Position numbers and translations under genes: made by a program
Notes under the pieces: generated by a model
What the model saw: the letters and a program-made list of their open reading frames with translations, nothing else
Database searches by the model: none
Told to the model about the DNA's origin: nothing
From: Bettongia penicillata ogilbyi
Taxonomy: Eukaryota > Chordata > Mammalia > Diprotodontia > Potoroidae
Direction of reading: 5' to 3'
NCBI GenBank assembly: GCA_023548195.1
Contig: JAJHZJ010000252.1
Span: forward strand, 4,559,969-4,623,968
Length of the DNA: 64,000 nucleotides
Shown here: piece after piece, positions 19,140 to 31,184 of the stretch
Layout: each line of letters starts with the position of its first letter
Position numbering within the stretch: position 1 is the stretch's first letter

Positions 19140-20035
19140 GGGGGTCCCCCGGTGCCTCTGCGCTGTCTCCGCTGCCCCTCTCGGGCCTCTTCTCTCCTGG
19201 TTTCTCTCCCATCTACTCTCTCCTTTCGTCTCCTCTCCCCCTTTTCTCTTGCCTTCGCTTCTCCCTTTGTGGTACCCTCTCTTCTGTCTCTCCTCCCCCT
19301 CTTTCGCACTTGCTCCCCTTTTCTCTCATCCCCCCCCGATTCTGTCTGTCCCTCCTCTCCTCTCTTTCCTTCCTTTCCTCTCTCCCTTCCTCTCTCTTCC
19401 TTTGTCACATAATGCACATAAACACATATTACAGAACGTTGTGTGTAGTTAGAAACCATAGGCGAATATGCATATATTAAATTTACATAGTTTTTGCATG
19501 CAGTTTCCTCCATACAAATCTTTGAGGGCAGGACTGTCTTTTTCCTTTCTTTGTAACCACAGCTCTTAGCACAGGTCTGATACACAGTAAACACTTAATG
19601 ATTGCTTGTGCTCTGACGCTCGGTGTCTCCTGGTAACCCTTCTCTTTATGAGTCTCAGGCTCTCCCCACTGTTTGCTTGTCTCCTTGACTTCTGTCTTTT
19701 TTTTTTTGTCTCTTTTCTCTCATTTTTTTCTCCACTTCCTCTGATTTTGGCGGTTGTCTCTGTTCAGTCCCTGTCTCCCTAGTCTTTCTCCGTCTTTGTG
19801 CTTTTACCACTCACTTTTTCTGACTCTGCTTTATCTTTCTTCCTACTCCTCGACTGTCTTTTTTCTCTCTTTCCGTCCTGCCCTTTTGTGCTGCCTGACG
19901 CGGTCTTTTCTCTGTCTCTTTTTTCTTTCTGTGTTTCTGTCTCTCTCTCCACTTTTACTTGTCTCGCTGTAATCTTTATGTTGGTTTTTTCCCACTCTCC
20001 TTTCCTCCCTGGCCATCCCACTCCTTGTCTTTAGA
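19140..20035 (+). repeat. Long pyrimidine-rich tract (interrupted)
   Basis: Two blocks (about 19140-19410 and 19610-20035) are strongly C/T-biased on the plus strand, with many CTCTCC, TTTCTC and CTGTCTC words but no fixed unit. Frames here give Ser/Leu/Phe/Pro-rich translations on the plus strand and Arg/Glu/Lys-rich ones on the minus. They look like products of composition. An L2 tail lies between the blocks. Confidence 0.75.
19518..19605 (+). mobile_element. L2 3' tail
   Basis: 'Tttgagggcaggactgtc', 'ttagcacaggtctgatacac' and 'agtaaacacttaatgattgc' are the successive words of the L2 3' UTR and terminus. Confidence 0.7.
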
Positions 20036-20194
20036 CTTCAAGAACCAGGAAATCAACAGGATATATTTATTGGGTTATCATGGCAGAAATTGACACGTTT
20101 ACCACCTCTACCACCTTCTCCCCCCCAAAAATAAATCTGGAACAACCCTCATTTGAATATGTCCAAACTTACCCAAAATGAAACAAAATACACT

Positions 20195-20400
20195 GGCAGG
20201 GTAATAACTCACATTTATATAGTTCCTTATTTAACCACCTCAAAAAGTATCATTCACCGCCTTTTACACATGACAAAACAGACTGTGACTTTTTCGGAGC
20301 CACTCAGCAAGTAGGTATCAGAGATGGTGTCTCTCCAGTCTGCAGATTTCAAAACTAGAGCTTTCCACTACATCTGCTCTGCTACACTTCCATCTTTGCC
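20195..20400 (+). mobile_element. MIR-type SINE, decayed
   Basis: 'Aataactcacatttatatag', 'ccttttacacatgacaaaac', 'gagccactcagcaagtagg' and 'agctttccactacatctgc' follow the order of MIR. Confidence 0.6.
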
Positions 20401-21334
20401 TGTTCAAGAGTAGCAGAAGGAATTGTGTACTTCCTAGTGTAGCATACCAGCCTCAATATTTCAAACCAGGATGACCTGACATTCTGGACAAAGCTGAAAA
20501 GATTCCAAATTTGGGTCTCTTGTTCTGCTTGGGAAAGTGTCCCAGCAATGTCTTCCATTGACTAAATTGCTTATTTTCCTGGAAGAAGATAAAGCAGTTA
20601 TTTCTCTAGCATGCCATTTTTAAAAATTACATGTTCAGTCCTGCAGTTGGGATTCACAACCATTCACATCACACTTGTCCTTTTAGGAGAAGTTGTCATG
20701 CAATGATATGAGGGGAGGAGAGTATGCCAAATCTGGGGAACCCCAAGGGGTGCATCCTTCCCCTAACTCCCCATTTGGAGATACAGTGTGTTCTCATACT
20801 GGCTTATTTGGGATCTTGTTCTTATTTCTGATTTCTCCCTACTGAGACAACTTTACTGTCCTTGAGTAGAGGGGAAAATGTTGGCCTCTGGGGCCCCCAG
20901 AACTGTAGAGAATGAAATTAGAGAATTTAGATACAATAGCTGATGAGAGTTACACTGAATTTTTTCTTGACTCGTTTCAGTTTATCTTTCCTTGAATACC
21001 AAAAATTTCATAATGGGCTAACACTACAACCCATAAAAAGAGGGGGCTGGGACAAGGAAGCCTAGTCTTCCCCTATTGCATTGCATGCCAAGTTTGTAGG
21101 TTTATATTCCTGGAATAAAGAAAAAAAGAAAAACAAAGATGTTTTTCTCTACAGATTTTACAAATTATTATAGAAGGAAATGCTATATTCCTATTTCAGA
21201 GCTTTAAAACTCATCAGAAGCATAGAAAAACTCAGCTTAAGTGTTGATCAAAGTTGTATTATAACATAAACAAAACACTGGTGGGAAGGCACAGTAATGG
21301 CATTCCTAAGTCATCCAAGCATTTACTGTTTTCA
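20401..21334. other. Intergenic sequence, nothing recognised
   Basis: No repeat or gene identified. Confidence 0.45.
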
Positions 21335-21475
21335 AGAATCAAATAATTTTAGAGCTTGAAAGTACCTTAGTCTCATCTGTTCCAACTCAGGGGCTAAGTG
21401 ATTTCCCTAAAGTAAAAAACTACCAAGTGGCAAAGTTACAACTAGAATTTAGATGTTCTCCCAATCTGATGTTCC
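21335..21475 (+). mobile_element. MIR-related marsupial SINE fragment
   Basis: 'Ttagagcttgaaagtacctt', 'gggctaagtgatttcc' and 'aagtggcaaagttacaacta' match the 12775-type SINE. Confidence 0.5.
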
Positions 21476-21639
21476 TTTCTTCTCCCTCTCCTCAGTTTTG
21501 AACATAAATGTTATTGATATCTTTTGTTTTTCACATTGCCTAAATTTCCTGGTCCTTCCCTTACCCCTCCCAGAGAGCCATCCCTTATAACAAAAGACTG
21601 CTTTTTATAGGAAAAAAAGAAAAAACTAAACTAACTTAA

Positions 21640-21659
21640 TTGGTAAATCAAAACAATTT

Positions 21660-21706
<47 letters not shown>

Positions 21707-23705
21707 ACATATACATGTACTCCCTCCAACTACTCTAATACTGAGAAAGCTCTCATGAGTTACAAATATCATCTTTCCATGTAGGAATGTAAACAGTTCG
21801 ACTTTAATAAGTCCCTTGTGGTTTATCTATCCTATTTACATTTTCTTGCTTCTCTTGATTCCTGTATTTAAAAGTCAAATTTCTATTCAACAAGAATGTT
21901 TGGAAGCTCCTTATTTCATTGAAATTCCATTTTTTTTCACCTAAAGTATTATACTCAGTTTTGCTGGGTATGTGATTCTTGGTTTTAATCCTATCTCCTT
22001 TGATGTCTGGAATATCATGTTCCAAGACCTCTGATCAGTTACTATAGAAGCTGCTAAATCTTGTGTTATCCTGATTGTATTTCCACAATACTTGTATTGT
22101 TTCTTTCTGGATGCTTGTAATATTTTCTCTTTGGCCTAGGAACTCTGGAATTTGGCTACAATACTTCTAGGAGCTTCCCTTTTGGGATCTCTTTCAGGAG
22201 GTGATTGGTGGATAATTTCCATTTTTATTTTACCCTCTGATTCTAGAATATCAGGACAGTTTTTCTTCATAATTTATTGAAAGATGATATCTAGGCTCTT
22301 TTTTTTTGATCATGGCTTTCAGGAAGTTAAGTGATTTTTAAATTATCTCCTTGGGATCTGTCTTCCAGGTCAGTTGTTTTTCCATTGAGATATTTTACAT
22401 TGTCTTCTATTTTTTCCATCACTTTCCTTTGTTTTATAATTTCTTGATTTCTCATAAAGTCATTAGCTTCCATTTATTCCATTATAATTTTTAAGGAATT
22501 ATTTTCTCCAGTGAGCTTTTGGACCTCCTTTTCCATTTGGCCCATCCTGCTTTTTAAGGCATTCTTCTTCTCATTGACTTTTTGGACCTCTTTTGCCATT
22601 TGGGTTAGCCTAATTTTAAAGGTGTTATTTTCTTCATCATTTTGGGGGTTTCCTTTAGCAAGCTATTGACTTGTTTTTCATGATTTTCTTGCATCACGCT
22701 CATTTCTCTTCCCACTTTTTCCTCTACTTCTCTTACTTTATTTTAAAAATCCTTTCTGAGCTCTTCCATGGCCTGAGACCAATTCATATATTTCTTGGAG
22801 GCTTTGGATGCAGGAGCTTCGATTTTTGTTGTCTTTTTGTTCTATGTTTTGATCTTACTTGTCACCAGGGACATAAATAAATACCTTTTCACCAAAAAAA
22901 AATAAAATTCTATAGTCTGATTTTTCCCATTTGTTCATTTTCCCAGACAAATACTTGACTTTTGAGCTCTTTGTTAAGAGGAAGGTGTACTGTCCCAAGC
23001 TGCAGGGGTTTTGTGCAACTGTTTTCAGAGTTATTTCTAGGGACCTATAAATTTTCAGTTCTTCCATAGTGGTATGATCAAAGGGGAGGTGTTTACTCCT
23101 CTCATGGCCTATGCCCTGGTCTGTGAGCAATCACAAGCACTTTTTTTGCTGTCTTGCAACTGTGATGACTCTCTCTCCACTGCCACTACAAGCTTTACCA
23201 TGCGAATGCTCCTGTCTGCCCTAGGACTATCACACAGAACTGCAACCCAGATCAGCCTCTTGAATCCCCCACTGTCCATAGGCCAAGAGTTCTAGAAGCA
23301 GCTGCCAATGCTGCAGCAGCTACCACTGCACTGGGGCTAGAGCTGGGGTGAGAGACCTAGGTGAGACATGTTTCCCACTGATCTTTGAAGCTATCTTTGG
23401 TGTTTGTTATTTGAGAAGTCTGGAAACTGCTGCAGCTGCCAGTGATTCAGTCCCCTAAGGCTTGCTCCAGCTTTGTCTGTGAAAGCCCGGTCCATGCTAG
23501 AGTGTACTTTGCTGCCAGTCTGGTGTGATAGACCCTTCCTATTGACCTTCCAGATTGCTTTGGTCTGGAAATTTGCTTCAGTCTGTCATTCTATGGCTTC
23601 TACTGCTCTAGAATTTGTTTAGAGTCATTTTTTTACAGATATTTTGAGGTGTTCGGAGGAGAACTCAAAATGGTACCTGCTTCTACTCTACCATCTTGGT
23701 CCCAC
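21640..23705 (-). mobile_element. L1 5' half: 5' UTR, dead ORF1 and start of inter-ORF spacer
   Basis: Read on the minus strand from 23705: the L1 5' end (the plus strand ends 'ctaccatcttggtcccaccc', reverse of the usual L1 start), a 5' UTR with dense C/G words (about 22890-23705), then ORF1 (about 21920-22880). The ORF1 region is strongly similar to the copies at 50687-51229 and 60425-61330. ORF1 is closed by many stops and frameshifts. The left end holds the AT/GT microsatellite 21660-21705, where the copy is truncated or continues as unrecognised spacer. Confidence 0.8.
21660..21705. repeat. (TA)n(TG)n microsatellite
   Basis: A run of alternating TA followed by alternating GT. It lies in the inter-ORF spacer side of the L1 copy, at the same relative place as the GT microsatellite at 50380-50470 in another L1, so it is probably part of the L1 family sequence. 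Confidence 0.9.
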
Positions 23706-23800
23706 CCTAGGGACTGTCTTTTTTTATTCCTGTTTGTATTCCCAGTGCTTAACACAGTACGTGGCACATACTGGATCCTTAAATATTTGTTGACTGACGG
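23706..23800 (+). mobile_element. L2 3' tail
   Basis: 'Tttgtattcccagtgcttaa', 'cacagtacgtggcacatac' and 'ttaaatatttgttgactg' are L2 terminus words. It abuts the L1 5' end directly, suggesting the L1 inserted into or next to this L2. Confidence 0.7.
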
Positions 23801-23854
23801 GGATTTCACTAATATGGATATTCCCATATCAGCAAGAAAGATGGAGTATATAGA

Positions 23855-23985
23855 TATTATGCAGCTAAAACTGGAAGGATTTGACAATAGATTTGATATG
23901 GGATGGGGGAGGTGAGAAAAAATGAGAAGTCAAAGATAACACTTTAGTTGTTAGCCTAGGTAACTGGGAAGATAGTAATGCCCAC
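23855..23985 (-). mobile_element. L2 ORF2 fragment, antisense
   Basis: 'Tagatttgatatgggatggg', 'gagaagtcaaagataacac' and 'cctaggtaactgggaagata' reverse the L2 region just after the RT domain. The same region appears in the split copy at 28200-30000. Confidence 0.6.
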
Positions 23986-25960
23986 CCACTCATTTATACC
24001 TGTCCATCTTGAGCAGTTCTTGTCCCAGAAATTTTCCAACGTGATGTGGAAGGCAGTGAAGAGATACTGTAGTCCTTCATTGAAATATCATAAAGGGGAA
24101 CTTCCTTTCTCTACAACTTTCAGGCAATTATGTGATTTAAAGGCATGGTCAACTGTGGAATGTCATTTGCAGAAGCCTGTCTGTTCCCCTTCTCACATCT
24201 TTATAATGGGGTGAAGCTGAGATAAACATCAGAATATGAAATGCTAAGTCTGTTCTCTGGTCACTTCCAAGGAAGCATGCTCACCTCTGGATTTGGGGAG
24301 GGAGGGAATCTGTGTCAGAAAGAATTTGCCACTGAGCCAGGAAGAGTGACCCACTTTGTGGCCCCCTAAAGGAAGTGACTACTTCTCTTTTCATTTGCAG
24401 GTAATGGTAAGATTCTTCAATCCTCTACTAGGAGAGATGGGAGAGGGATTGGTTCCCTTTCCTTATCCCAATAGAAATAGCAAACTATTCATAGATCATA
24501 GCTAAAGCAAGGATTCAACCAGGAATTCTAGACCTGGACTTTGGCTTATTTTTCTACCTGGTGCTTACATCTCCTAGCATAGGTAAATAGTGATCCTGAG
24601 GGGATATGGCTGACCTTGTGAGTTCAAGAAGTCAAGAATACCTAGGTCTTGTGGTCAGAATTTCCCAGCAATAGGAGAGGATTCTAAATTAGACAGGATG
24701 ACCAGTAACAGAAAAAAAAATGATGTCAACTCCTTAGTCTGACACATCAGAAGATAGGAACCTTGAATAAGACAGGGCAAAGCCGAGTGGGAGGTGAAAT
24801 ACCAATTCAGCAGTCCCATCAACTGCTCATTTATGATGTTTTAAACTTCAGTCTCCCAGAGAAGTGTACCAATAGTTACAATTCATGACTCTGCTTGTGC
24901 AATGTTTTGTTAATACATGCTTGTGATAAACATATGTGTATGTATGTAAATATGTAGGTATGTATGTGTGGTAAATGGCTGTCATATGGCTCACTTGCAA
25001 TGTACATTGAGTATTTTTTTTACTCTCTACTTTTGGGAAGATCTTAGACATGAGCCAAATACATACTTTAATTTTCTGTGATGCTCTAGGGTGGGAGCAT
25101 AAGTGAAAGAGCATGAGAAGATGAGCCTGACACCCCCTCTCCTCCCACCACACACACCCTACTTAGAGGGTCAGGCTTCCCCCAGGACTGAACCTGAATC
25201 ACTCATACATGAGTCCAGGAGAAGAGAGTGTCTCAGCCCCCTGAGCCAAACAACACCAAACTCAAACCCTGAAGACATGTAAGGTTCCCCAAAGGGGAAT
25301 GAATACACATTCAGGTTGATTGGAAATTAACCCTGAGATCCCAGAGAAGCTTCTAATTGTGACAATAAAATACTTCTGGGCATGATTCAAGCTTTTTTCT
25401 ACCCTTTGGAATCACTTAATATTTCAGATATCTTGAGAATCAACTAATCAAAATCCTTAAATATGTAAATACTTGTCTCCTCCAGCACATAATTCTTCTG
25501 TGTATATGTTATCTAGTGTACTTGCATTTCCTATGTTTTCTTTGTTGCCTTTTCCATTTCCTCATGTGGCATGGCTAGGGTCTAGGACTTTTTTGTTAAA
25601 GTTGAAACTTAGTAGTTCTACTGTCCTTAACTGTGAAAAAGATTGTTATAAAGTTCTTTACTGATCTTTTCCATTTTTTCATTTCTTTGTCATAGTCTTT
25701 TTAATTTCATCCTTAAATGTCCCTAGGGATGACTTTGCTTAGTTAGGTCTTACCAAGTTTTCTCTCACTGTTTCATCAAGCCATATTACTCATAATCTTC
25801 CATCATATTTCTCCAAATGATTTTTAAAATGAGGTTGTACTCTAAACCATTGTTGTCCTTGGCAGCCATATCTCCCTGTTTGACAAAGTATCTGAAGAAG
25901 TTTCATAAATTTTGGTCTCCTTGCTTTGGTAATTAATATTCATGATTTAAATTCTTTTTC
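23986..25960. other. Intergenic sequence, mostly unassigned
   Basis: About 2 kb with no gene seen. A TATG/TATGTA-type patch is at 24935-24965. The 25130-25300 part is C-rich and could be an LTR piece. The 25440-25960 part is T-rich and may be an old antisense LINE. I cannot assign either. Confidence 0.35.
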
Positions 25961-25964
25961 AGTC

Positions 25965-26255
25965 AGTCAATAAACATTTATTAAATTCCTACTGTATGCC
26001 AGATGCTGTGCTAAGGCGGATACAAAGAAAGGTACAAGACAATAACTGCTTTGAGTCGTTCACAATTTAATTGTGGAACCAACATGCTATATAACTCTCT
26101 ATATAAAAAAACCTATATACAGGATAAATTGCAAATAATTAGTGAAAAGAAGGCACTAGAAATCAGACAAATTGGAAAAGTCTTCCTGTAGAAGGTAGAA
26201 TTTTATCCAGACTGAAGAAAATCAGGAGGTAAAGATGAAGTGGGAGAATACTTGT
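25965..26255 (-). mobile_element. L2-type LINE 3' end, antisense
   Basis: 'Agtcaataaacatttattaa', 'atgccagatgctgtgctaag' and 'gatacaaagaaaggtacaag' start a stretch that continues through 'aaggcactagaaatcag' and 'tcttcctgtagaaggtag', a common marsupial antisense L2 layout. Confidence 0.6.
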
Positions 26256-26259
26256 GAAT

Positions 26260-27345
26260 GTATAATTCACACCAATGCTACAAATTAATAAGCATGCTAT
26301 TAATACTCCAATAGAGACCTCCTTCCAAGTTTTCAGTAAAATATTTATTGCTGGGCCAATCCATTCAACCAATTTCAAATTCACTTCATTCTTTTGTTAT
26401 CTAGCCCATATTATTTTGTTTTGTGCAAAATAGAGCATGAAAGGCTTTGCTAAATATTTTGCAAAACTCCAAGTAAACTATAGTTAAACATTCTCTGGAA
26501 TCATCAGTCTATTAACCCTTTCAAAATCAAAGACCAAATGGTTGGTCTTGATGAAGCCATGCTGTCTTTTGTTATCTCTATTTTGCTTTCTGGAAATTCA
26601 CTAAATAACCCTTTAATAATTCATTCTAGAAATTTGCAAGGAGTCATAGTCAAATTCATTATCCTATAGTTTTCAGAATCTATTGCTTTCCCTTGTTGGA
26701 AAATTGAAACAAACTTTATCTCTCACCAGTTCTGCATTCCCTTCCCCATGATCTTTGGAACATTACAGACCATAATTCAGCAGTCACATTACCCATATCT
26801 TCATCTGGGTCTGATGCTATGAATTCCTCAAGTATGCCTAGATGCCCTCTTCCTGCTTCTCTACTATTTATCTTGAGTATCAACACTACAAGGTATTTTT
26901 GTCCTATTCTTTTATCCCAAAGATCATTCTCCTTGGCAGAAGAAAAAGAACCATCATGGAACTGCAGTTCCATACTCTCCATCATTTATTATCATGGTGC
27001 CATCTACCAGCAGTCTTATTCTGTCTCTGATCCTTGTCTTTCCCTCTACAGAAATTTTTAAAATTCTTTTGTCTTTTCCTTAATTTTATTCACCTCTGTC
27101 AGCTCATTCTAGACTTAAACACTTTTGATACATTTTTGAAGGATCATGCTTCATCTTTTCTCTTCTGATATCTGCCCTATTTTCCATCTTCTTTACATGA
27201 TTTTTAAAAATCTAAATTGGTGGTAAGTTCTCTGTGTTTCCATACTTCTTTCTTTTAGAGCAATCTCCATTTTCTTACTCCACAGAATCACTTCTCTTTG
27301 TACTTTAGCAATGAGGCACTGCTGCTGGGCCCACAGGAGCTCAGT
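26260..27345 (-). mobile_element. CR1/L3 LINE, antisense
   Basis: The plus strand is the reverse of the RT-coding region of L3. Ordered words include 'gagacctccttccaag', 'gctgggccaatccattcaac', 'tgatgaagccatgctgtc', 'ttcattctagaaatttgcaa', 'aattcagcagtcacatta' and 'catctgggtctgatgctatg'. Frames are closed throughout. Other L3 pieces in the window (45325, 56280, 59640, 30430, 48990) cover adjacent parts of the same element type. Confidence 0.75.
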
Positions 27346-27885
27346 CTTGTGACACCCCTCTTCTGTATCTAGGCATATATTTTGAATGAGGTTCAGTCCA
27401 AGAGAACTTGGCCTTTAATGAGAGGGAGCTCCCATATCTTTTACCCATTGGCTCATTAATTCTCCTCCTCCATCACCTGCAGAGAAATTGTTTAAGGTGC
27501 AGGTCTTCCCAAATGGAAAGTAAGAGAGGTACTAAATATGTAATATGTATCAGTTATGGTAATTTTCTATGCACAAAAAGAAATATGAAACAATAAAGAC
27601 TCAGGAAACACATTAACAGGATTCAGTAATTTTACTTATAACTACTGTTATAATTTGGGAGACTGATGGTTAAACCTTATCAGAGCAGTGTCACAGGATT
27701 GTTAATGAAGCATTTTATGTTTTAATTTGGCTCCTCATTATCCTTACAACTCTGGTAAAAATGCCCAGGCTTGGAGCAGCCCTCTTCTTGTTGACAATTG
27801 CCAAATTCCAAAGCTGAAACTTGCCATGCCAACAGCTAACTCCAAATAGACTGGAGTGGAGGTCACTAGACCTTTTGAATTCATG
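27346..27885. other. Intergenic sequence, nothing recognised
   Basis: No family or gene named. The two overlapping minus frames near 27715-27944 run into the adjoining L2 and are not genes. Confidence 0.4.
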
Positions 27886-28310
27886 AAACTGAGATGGAGT
27901 ATCTTGTTTGAGGAACAGCAAAGATCCCAGTGGCACTGGATCAAAGGATTATTTTGGAGAGTCTGCTGTGTAAAAAGACTGGAAAGATAGGGTTGGGGCA
28001 GATTACAGATTACGAAGTGTTTTGAATTCCAAACAGAAGATTTTATATTTCATTCTGAAGATGATAGACAGTCACTGGGGATTTTTGAGAGAGGGCAAGG
28101 GTATCATAGGCAGACCTGTACCCTAGGAAGATCACTCAGACAGCTGAGTGAAGGGTCGACTAGAGTGTGGCTGGCCAACTTTCTGTGGTCAGTGAGGACC
28201 TGTACCAGGAGGGAGAAGGGGGTATATGCATGATATATTAAGAAAGTAAAATTAATAGACCTTGGCAAAAGATTGAATATGAGCTTGAGAGAGTAAGGAG
28301 TCTAGAATGG

Positions 28311-29681
28311 CACAAGTGACCTCATTCCATCCTGTCTCCTCCAGCAGATTGCTTCTTCCATCATCCTGCCCTCACCAGCCATTCCTATTCAGTTTCTTCT
28401 TATTTATTGAGTCCTTCCTTGCTGCTTATAAACATATTTGCTCATCCTCAAAAAATTCTCACTTGATGCATCCATTCTCACTATCTTCCCATAGCTCTCT
28501 TGACATTTGTAGCTAAACTCCTTCAGAAAGCCATCTAGGATGGGCACCTCCATTTCCTCTCCTCTCAGTCTCTTCTGAACTCTCTATAGGCTAGTTTCCA
28601 ACTTCATCATTCAACAGGAACTACTCACTTCAAAGTTATCAGTGGCACCTAAACTGCCAAATCCAGTGATCTTTTCTCTATCCTCATCCTTCTTGACCTC
28701 TTTGAGGCCTTTGGCCCTGTTGATCACCTTCTTCTCCTTGACAGTCTCTTTTCTCCAGTTTTTCAGGACACCACTTTCTCCTGTTCTCTTTCTACCCATT
28801 TGACCATTTCTTCTCTGTCTTTTTTGCTAGATCTTCATCCAGGTCACACATGTTAACCATAGGTGCCCCACAGGGCTCTCTGTCCTAGGATTTCTTATTT
28901 TCTCCCTTGAAACCATCACTTGGTTATCTCATTAGTTCCCATGTATTTAATGATCATATCTAGTCTATTGATCCAGCCCTAACCTCTCTGCCAAGCTCTA
29001 GCCTCACATCACCAACTGCCTGTTAGACATCTCAAATTGGATATCCTGTAGACATCTTAAACTTAGCAGGTACAAAACTGAACTTATTATCTTTCCCCCA
29101 CCTCCCAAATTTCCCTATCCCTATTGAGGACATCACATTATCCCAGTCCCTCAGGCTTGCAACTTTGCATCCTCATATCCTCATTATGTCTTACCCACCT
29201 TGCCATATCCAATCTGTTGTCAAGGTCTGTTGATTTCACCTTTTCAGTATCTCCTGAATATACCCCCCTCGCTATCCTCTGATACTAACACCATCTTGAT
29301 ATAGGCCCTTGTTTCCTCAAGTCTGAACTATTATAGTAACCTGCTGGTTGATCCATCTGCCACAAGTGTCTACCCACTCCAGTCTTTTCTCCACTCAGCT
29401 ACCAACTGACTTTCCTAATATGCTGGTCTGGCCATGTCATTCCCTTACATGATAAACTCCAAAGACTCCCTATTATCTTAAGAATCAAATGTAAACTCCT
29501 CTGTTTGGTGTGCAAAGCCCTCTAGAACCTGCTCTTCCATTAACTTCCCAGCCTTCTTACATCTTACACCAGGCCACATTCTTGGATTCAGTGACACTGG
29601 CATCCTTACTGCTCCTAAAACAAGATACTCCATCGCTAAACTCTGGGGACTTTCATTGACTGTCTCTAATGCTTGGAATGT

Positions 29682-29734
<53 letters not shown>

Positions 29735-29965
29735 TTCTCCCCTTATCTTTCAAGTCCCACCTAAAATCCTATCTTCTACAGGAAACCTTTTCCAATCCCT
29801 CTTAATTCTAGTGGTTTCCTTCTGTTCAGATAGCCGGTTTTTCCATAATTGCTTGCATGTTGTTTTCCCCATTAGAATGTGAACATTTTTTTGTATCTCT
29901 AGGGCATCACATAGTGCCTACCAATGAGTGGGCACTTAATAAATGCTTGTTGACCAATTGACTTA
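28311..29965 (+). mobile_element. L2 LINE, about 1.65 kb, sense, nested in an antisense L2
   Basis: From left: the RT region (28560-29250), where a reading 'GAPQGSLS' at 28863-28886 is the RT motif B of L2 followed by a frameshift; then 'gttagacatctcaaattgga' and 'aacttattatctttcccc'; the C-terminal ORF2 region (29390-29790); and the 3' UTR with 'ccccattagaatgtgaac' and 'gtgggcacttaataaatgct'. Stops and frameshifts occur in every segment. It is the longest L2 copy in the window. Confidence 0.8.
29681..29737 (+). repeat. (CT)n microsatellite inside L2
   Basis: A CT run with three TTTCT interruptions. It sits inside the L2 sequence between 'aatgcttggaatgttc' and 'ccccttatctttcaag', so it expanded after the L2 inserted. 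Confidence 0.95.
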
Positions 29966-30429
29966 TCTATGTGATGATGAGCCTGGGCTGTTGAGAGGAC
30001 GGTGGTGCCCTCAACTGTAATGATAGGAAAGTTAGGAAGAGGGGAAAAACAATGACTGGAGTTCAGCAAAGAGATTAGGGGTAGTTAAGTAGATCACAGA
30101 ATCATCAATATAGAAATAATAATTAAATCAATGGGAGCTGATGAAATCACCAAGGGAAATAGTAAAAAGGAGAAGAGGGTCCCTGACAGAGACTTAGGGG
30201 TTACCCTTGTGTGATTTGGATGAAGATCCAAGAAAGGAAACAGAGAAAGAGTAGTCAGATAAGTTAGAGGAGAACCAGGAGAGAGTAATGTCCTGAAAAT
30301 TTAGACAGAAGAGAATATCAAAGAGAGGGAGATCCAACACTGTCATCATAGAGATCAAGAAAGATGAGGATGGAGAAAAAACAATTACATTTGACAACAA
30401 AGAAATCATTACTATCATCAAATTTCCAT

Positions 30430-30757
30430 TCTTAAGAGCCTTCCATGCTCTTGACTAGTATTTCCTATAGAATTAGAGATCATAGAACTCCACCAATCTT
30501 TCTCTGAGCCCCTTATAGTCAGCTTTTTCATAACCTAGGGCATCTGTCATAGTATCCTAGATTTCTTCTCCTCTATCATGAATTCTAAGGTGGAATGACT
30601 ATTTTCCATTAGGTTCTCATCAATTCCATCCCAGCAATCCGTTTTTCCCTTATTGGTGAGAAACATATTCAAAATAGAATTTCCCATTGCTTCATCTTTT
30701 GAAGGAAGAAATTATCATTAAAGGAAGACAAGGAATGATTCACTTCTCTGTTCTTAG

Positions 30758-30853
<96 letters not shown>

Positions 30854-31165
30854 AGACATCTAAATAATTAAAGTCTGGCCTCACTACTGAATTATGCCTC
30901 TGTTCCAGACTCATGATTTGTTTCCAGATTTCATCTTCTTCCTCCTCCTCAGTGTTAAATAGGATTTTCTTAAGACAGTATTGCTTCTGTATATCCCTCT
31001 AGATGTTCACAATAAATATATTTTAATATGCAACAGTTAATCTGCAGCTCCTTACCCCTTCTTTCTCTACTGTTTCTTTGGACAAGTTAAGCCCTTTCAG
31101 AGCCACATTTCCTTCCTTCTGATCCAACCACTTTCAGTGATATGTATGAGGTCAAATTTGCCTAC
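30430..31165 (-). mobile_element. CR1/L3 LINE, antisense, split by a microsatellite
   Basis: Reversed L3 words: 'cactccaccaatctttctct'-like, 'atgaattctaaggtggaatg', 'ttcccattgcttcatcttttg' before the microsatellite; 'tccagatttcatcttcttcc' and 'tgatatgtatgaggtcaaat' after it. This covers the part of L3 upstream (in sense) of the copy at 26260. Confidence 0.65.
30762..30849 (+). repeat. (AG)n microsatellite
   Basis: About 44 AG units with one AAAG interruption near 30773. It lies inside the L3 copy. The Ser-Leu repeat frame on the minus strand is a by-product. Confidence 0.95.
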
Positions 31166-31184
31166 CTGCATAATTAAAAAAATT

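Larger units (their letters stand above)
18520..19200. promoter_or_regulatory. MID1IP1: CpG island, distal part; candidate distal MID1IP1 promoter
   Basis: A second CpG-dense block lies about 3 kb upstream of the MID1IP1 ATG on the minus strand. It contains an SRE-1 decamer (18666-18675), a CCAAT box (18696-18700), an octamer-like ATGCTAAT (18726-18733) and a CACGTG E-box (18906-18911). A minus-strand donor GG/GTGAGAG is possible near 18818-18820. The human gene has alternative noncoding 5' exons within a few kb of its CDS, consistent with a distal start here. The 299-codon plus frame over this block (18513-19412) is proline/serine-rich, matches nothing I know and is treated as spurious. Confidence 0.5.
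27890..30415 (-). mobile_element. Antisense L2 copy, split by a sense L2
   Basis: Left part 27890-28310: 'gatggagtatcttgtttgag', 'cagtggcactggatc', 'agaccttggcaaaagattga', 'gagagagtaaggagtctaga'. Right part 29966-30415: 'gatgagcctgggctgttgag', 'gacggtggtgccctcaactg', 'gggagctgatgaaatcacc', 'gagaaccaggagagagtaat'. The two parts adjoin in L2 once the insert is removed, in the same order as in the fragment at 23855. The 28311-29965 interval is a different L2 in the opposite orientation. Confidence 0.7.

Noticed and set aside
18513..19412. 299-codon plus-strand frame over the distal CpG block
   Set aside because: Its composition is dominated by P, S, L and R as expected from C-rich DNA. It runs into a pyrimidine tract, matches no family I know, and overlaps candidate promoter motifs.
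19754..20034. Overlapping Ser/Leu/Phe-rich plus frames and Lys/Glu/Arg-rich minus frame
   Set aside because: They follow from the C/T-biased composition, with no domain, start context or splice signals.
29673..29882. Leu/Ser-rich plus frame and Glu/Arg-rich minus frame at 29478-29753
   Set aside because: They cross the (CT)n microsatellite and adjoining L2 sequence.
30669..30914. Ser-Leu repeat frame on the minus strand
   Set aside because: A product of the (AG)n microsatellite inside an L3 element.
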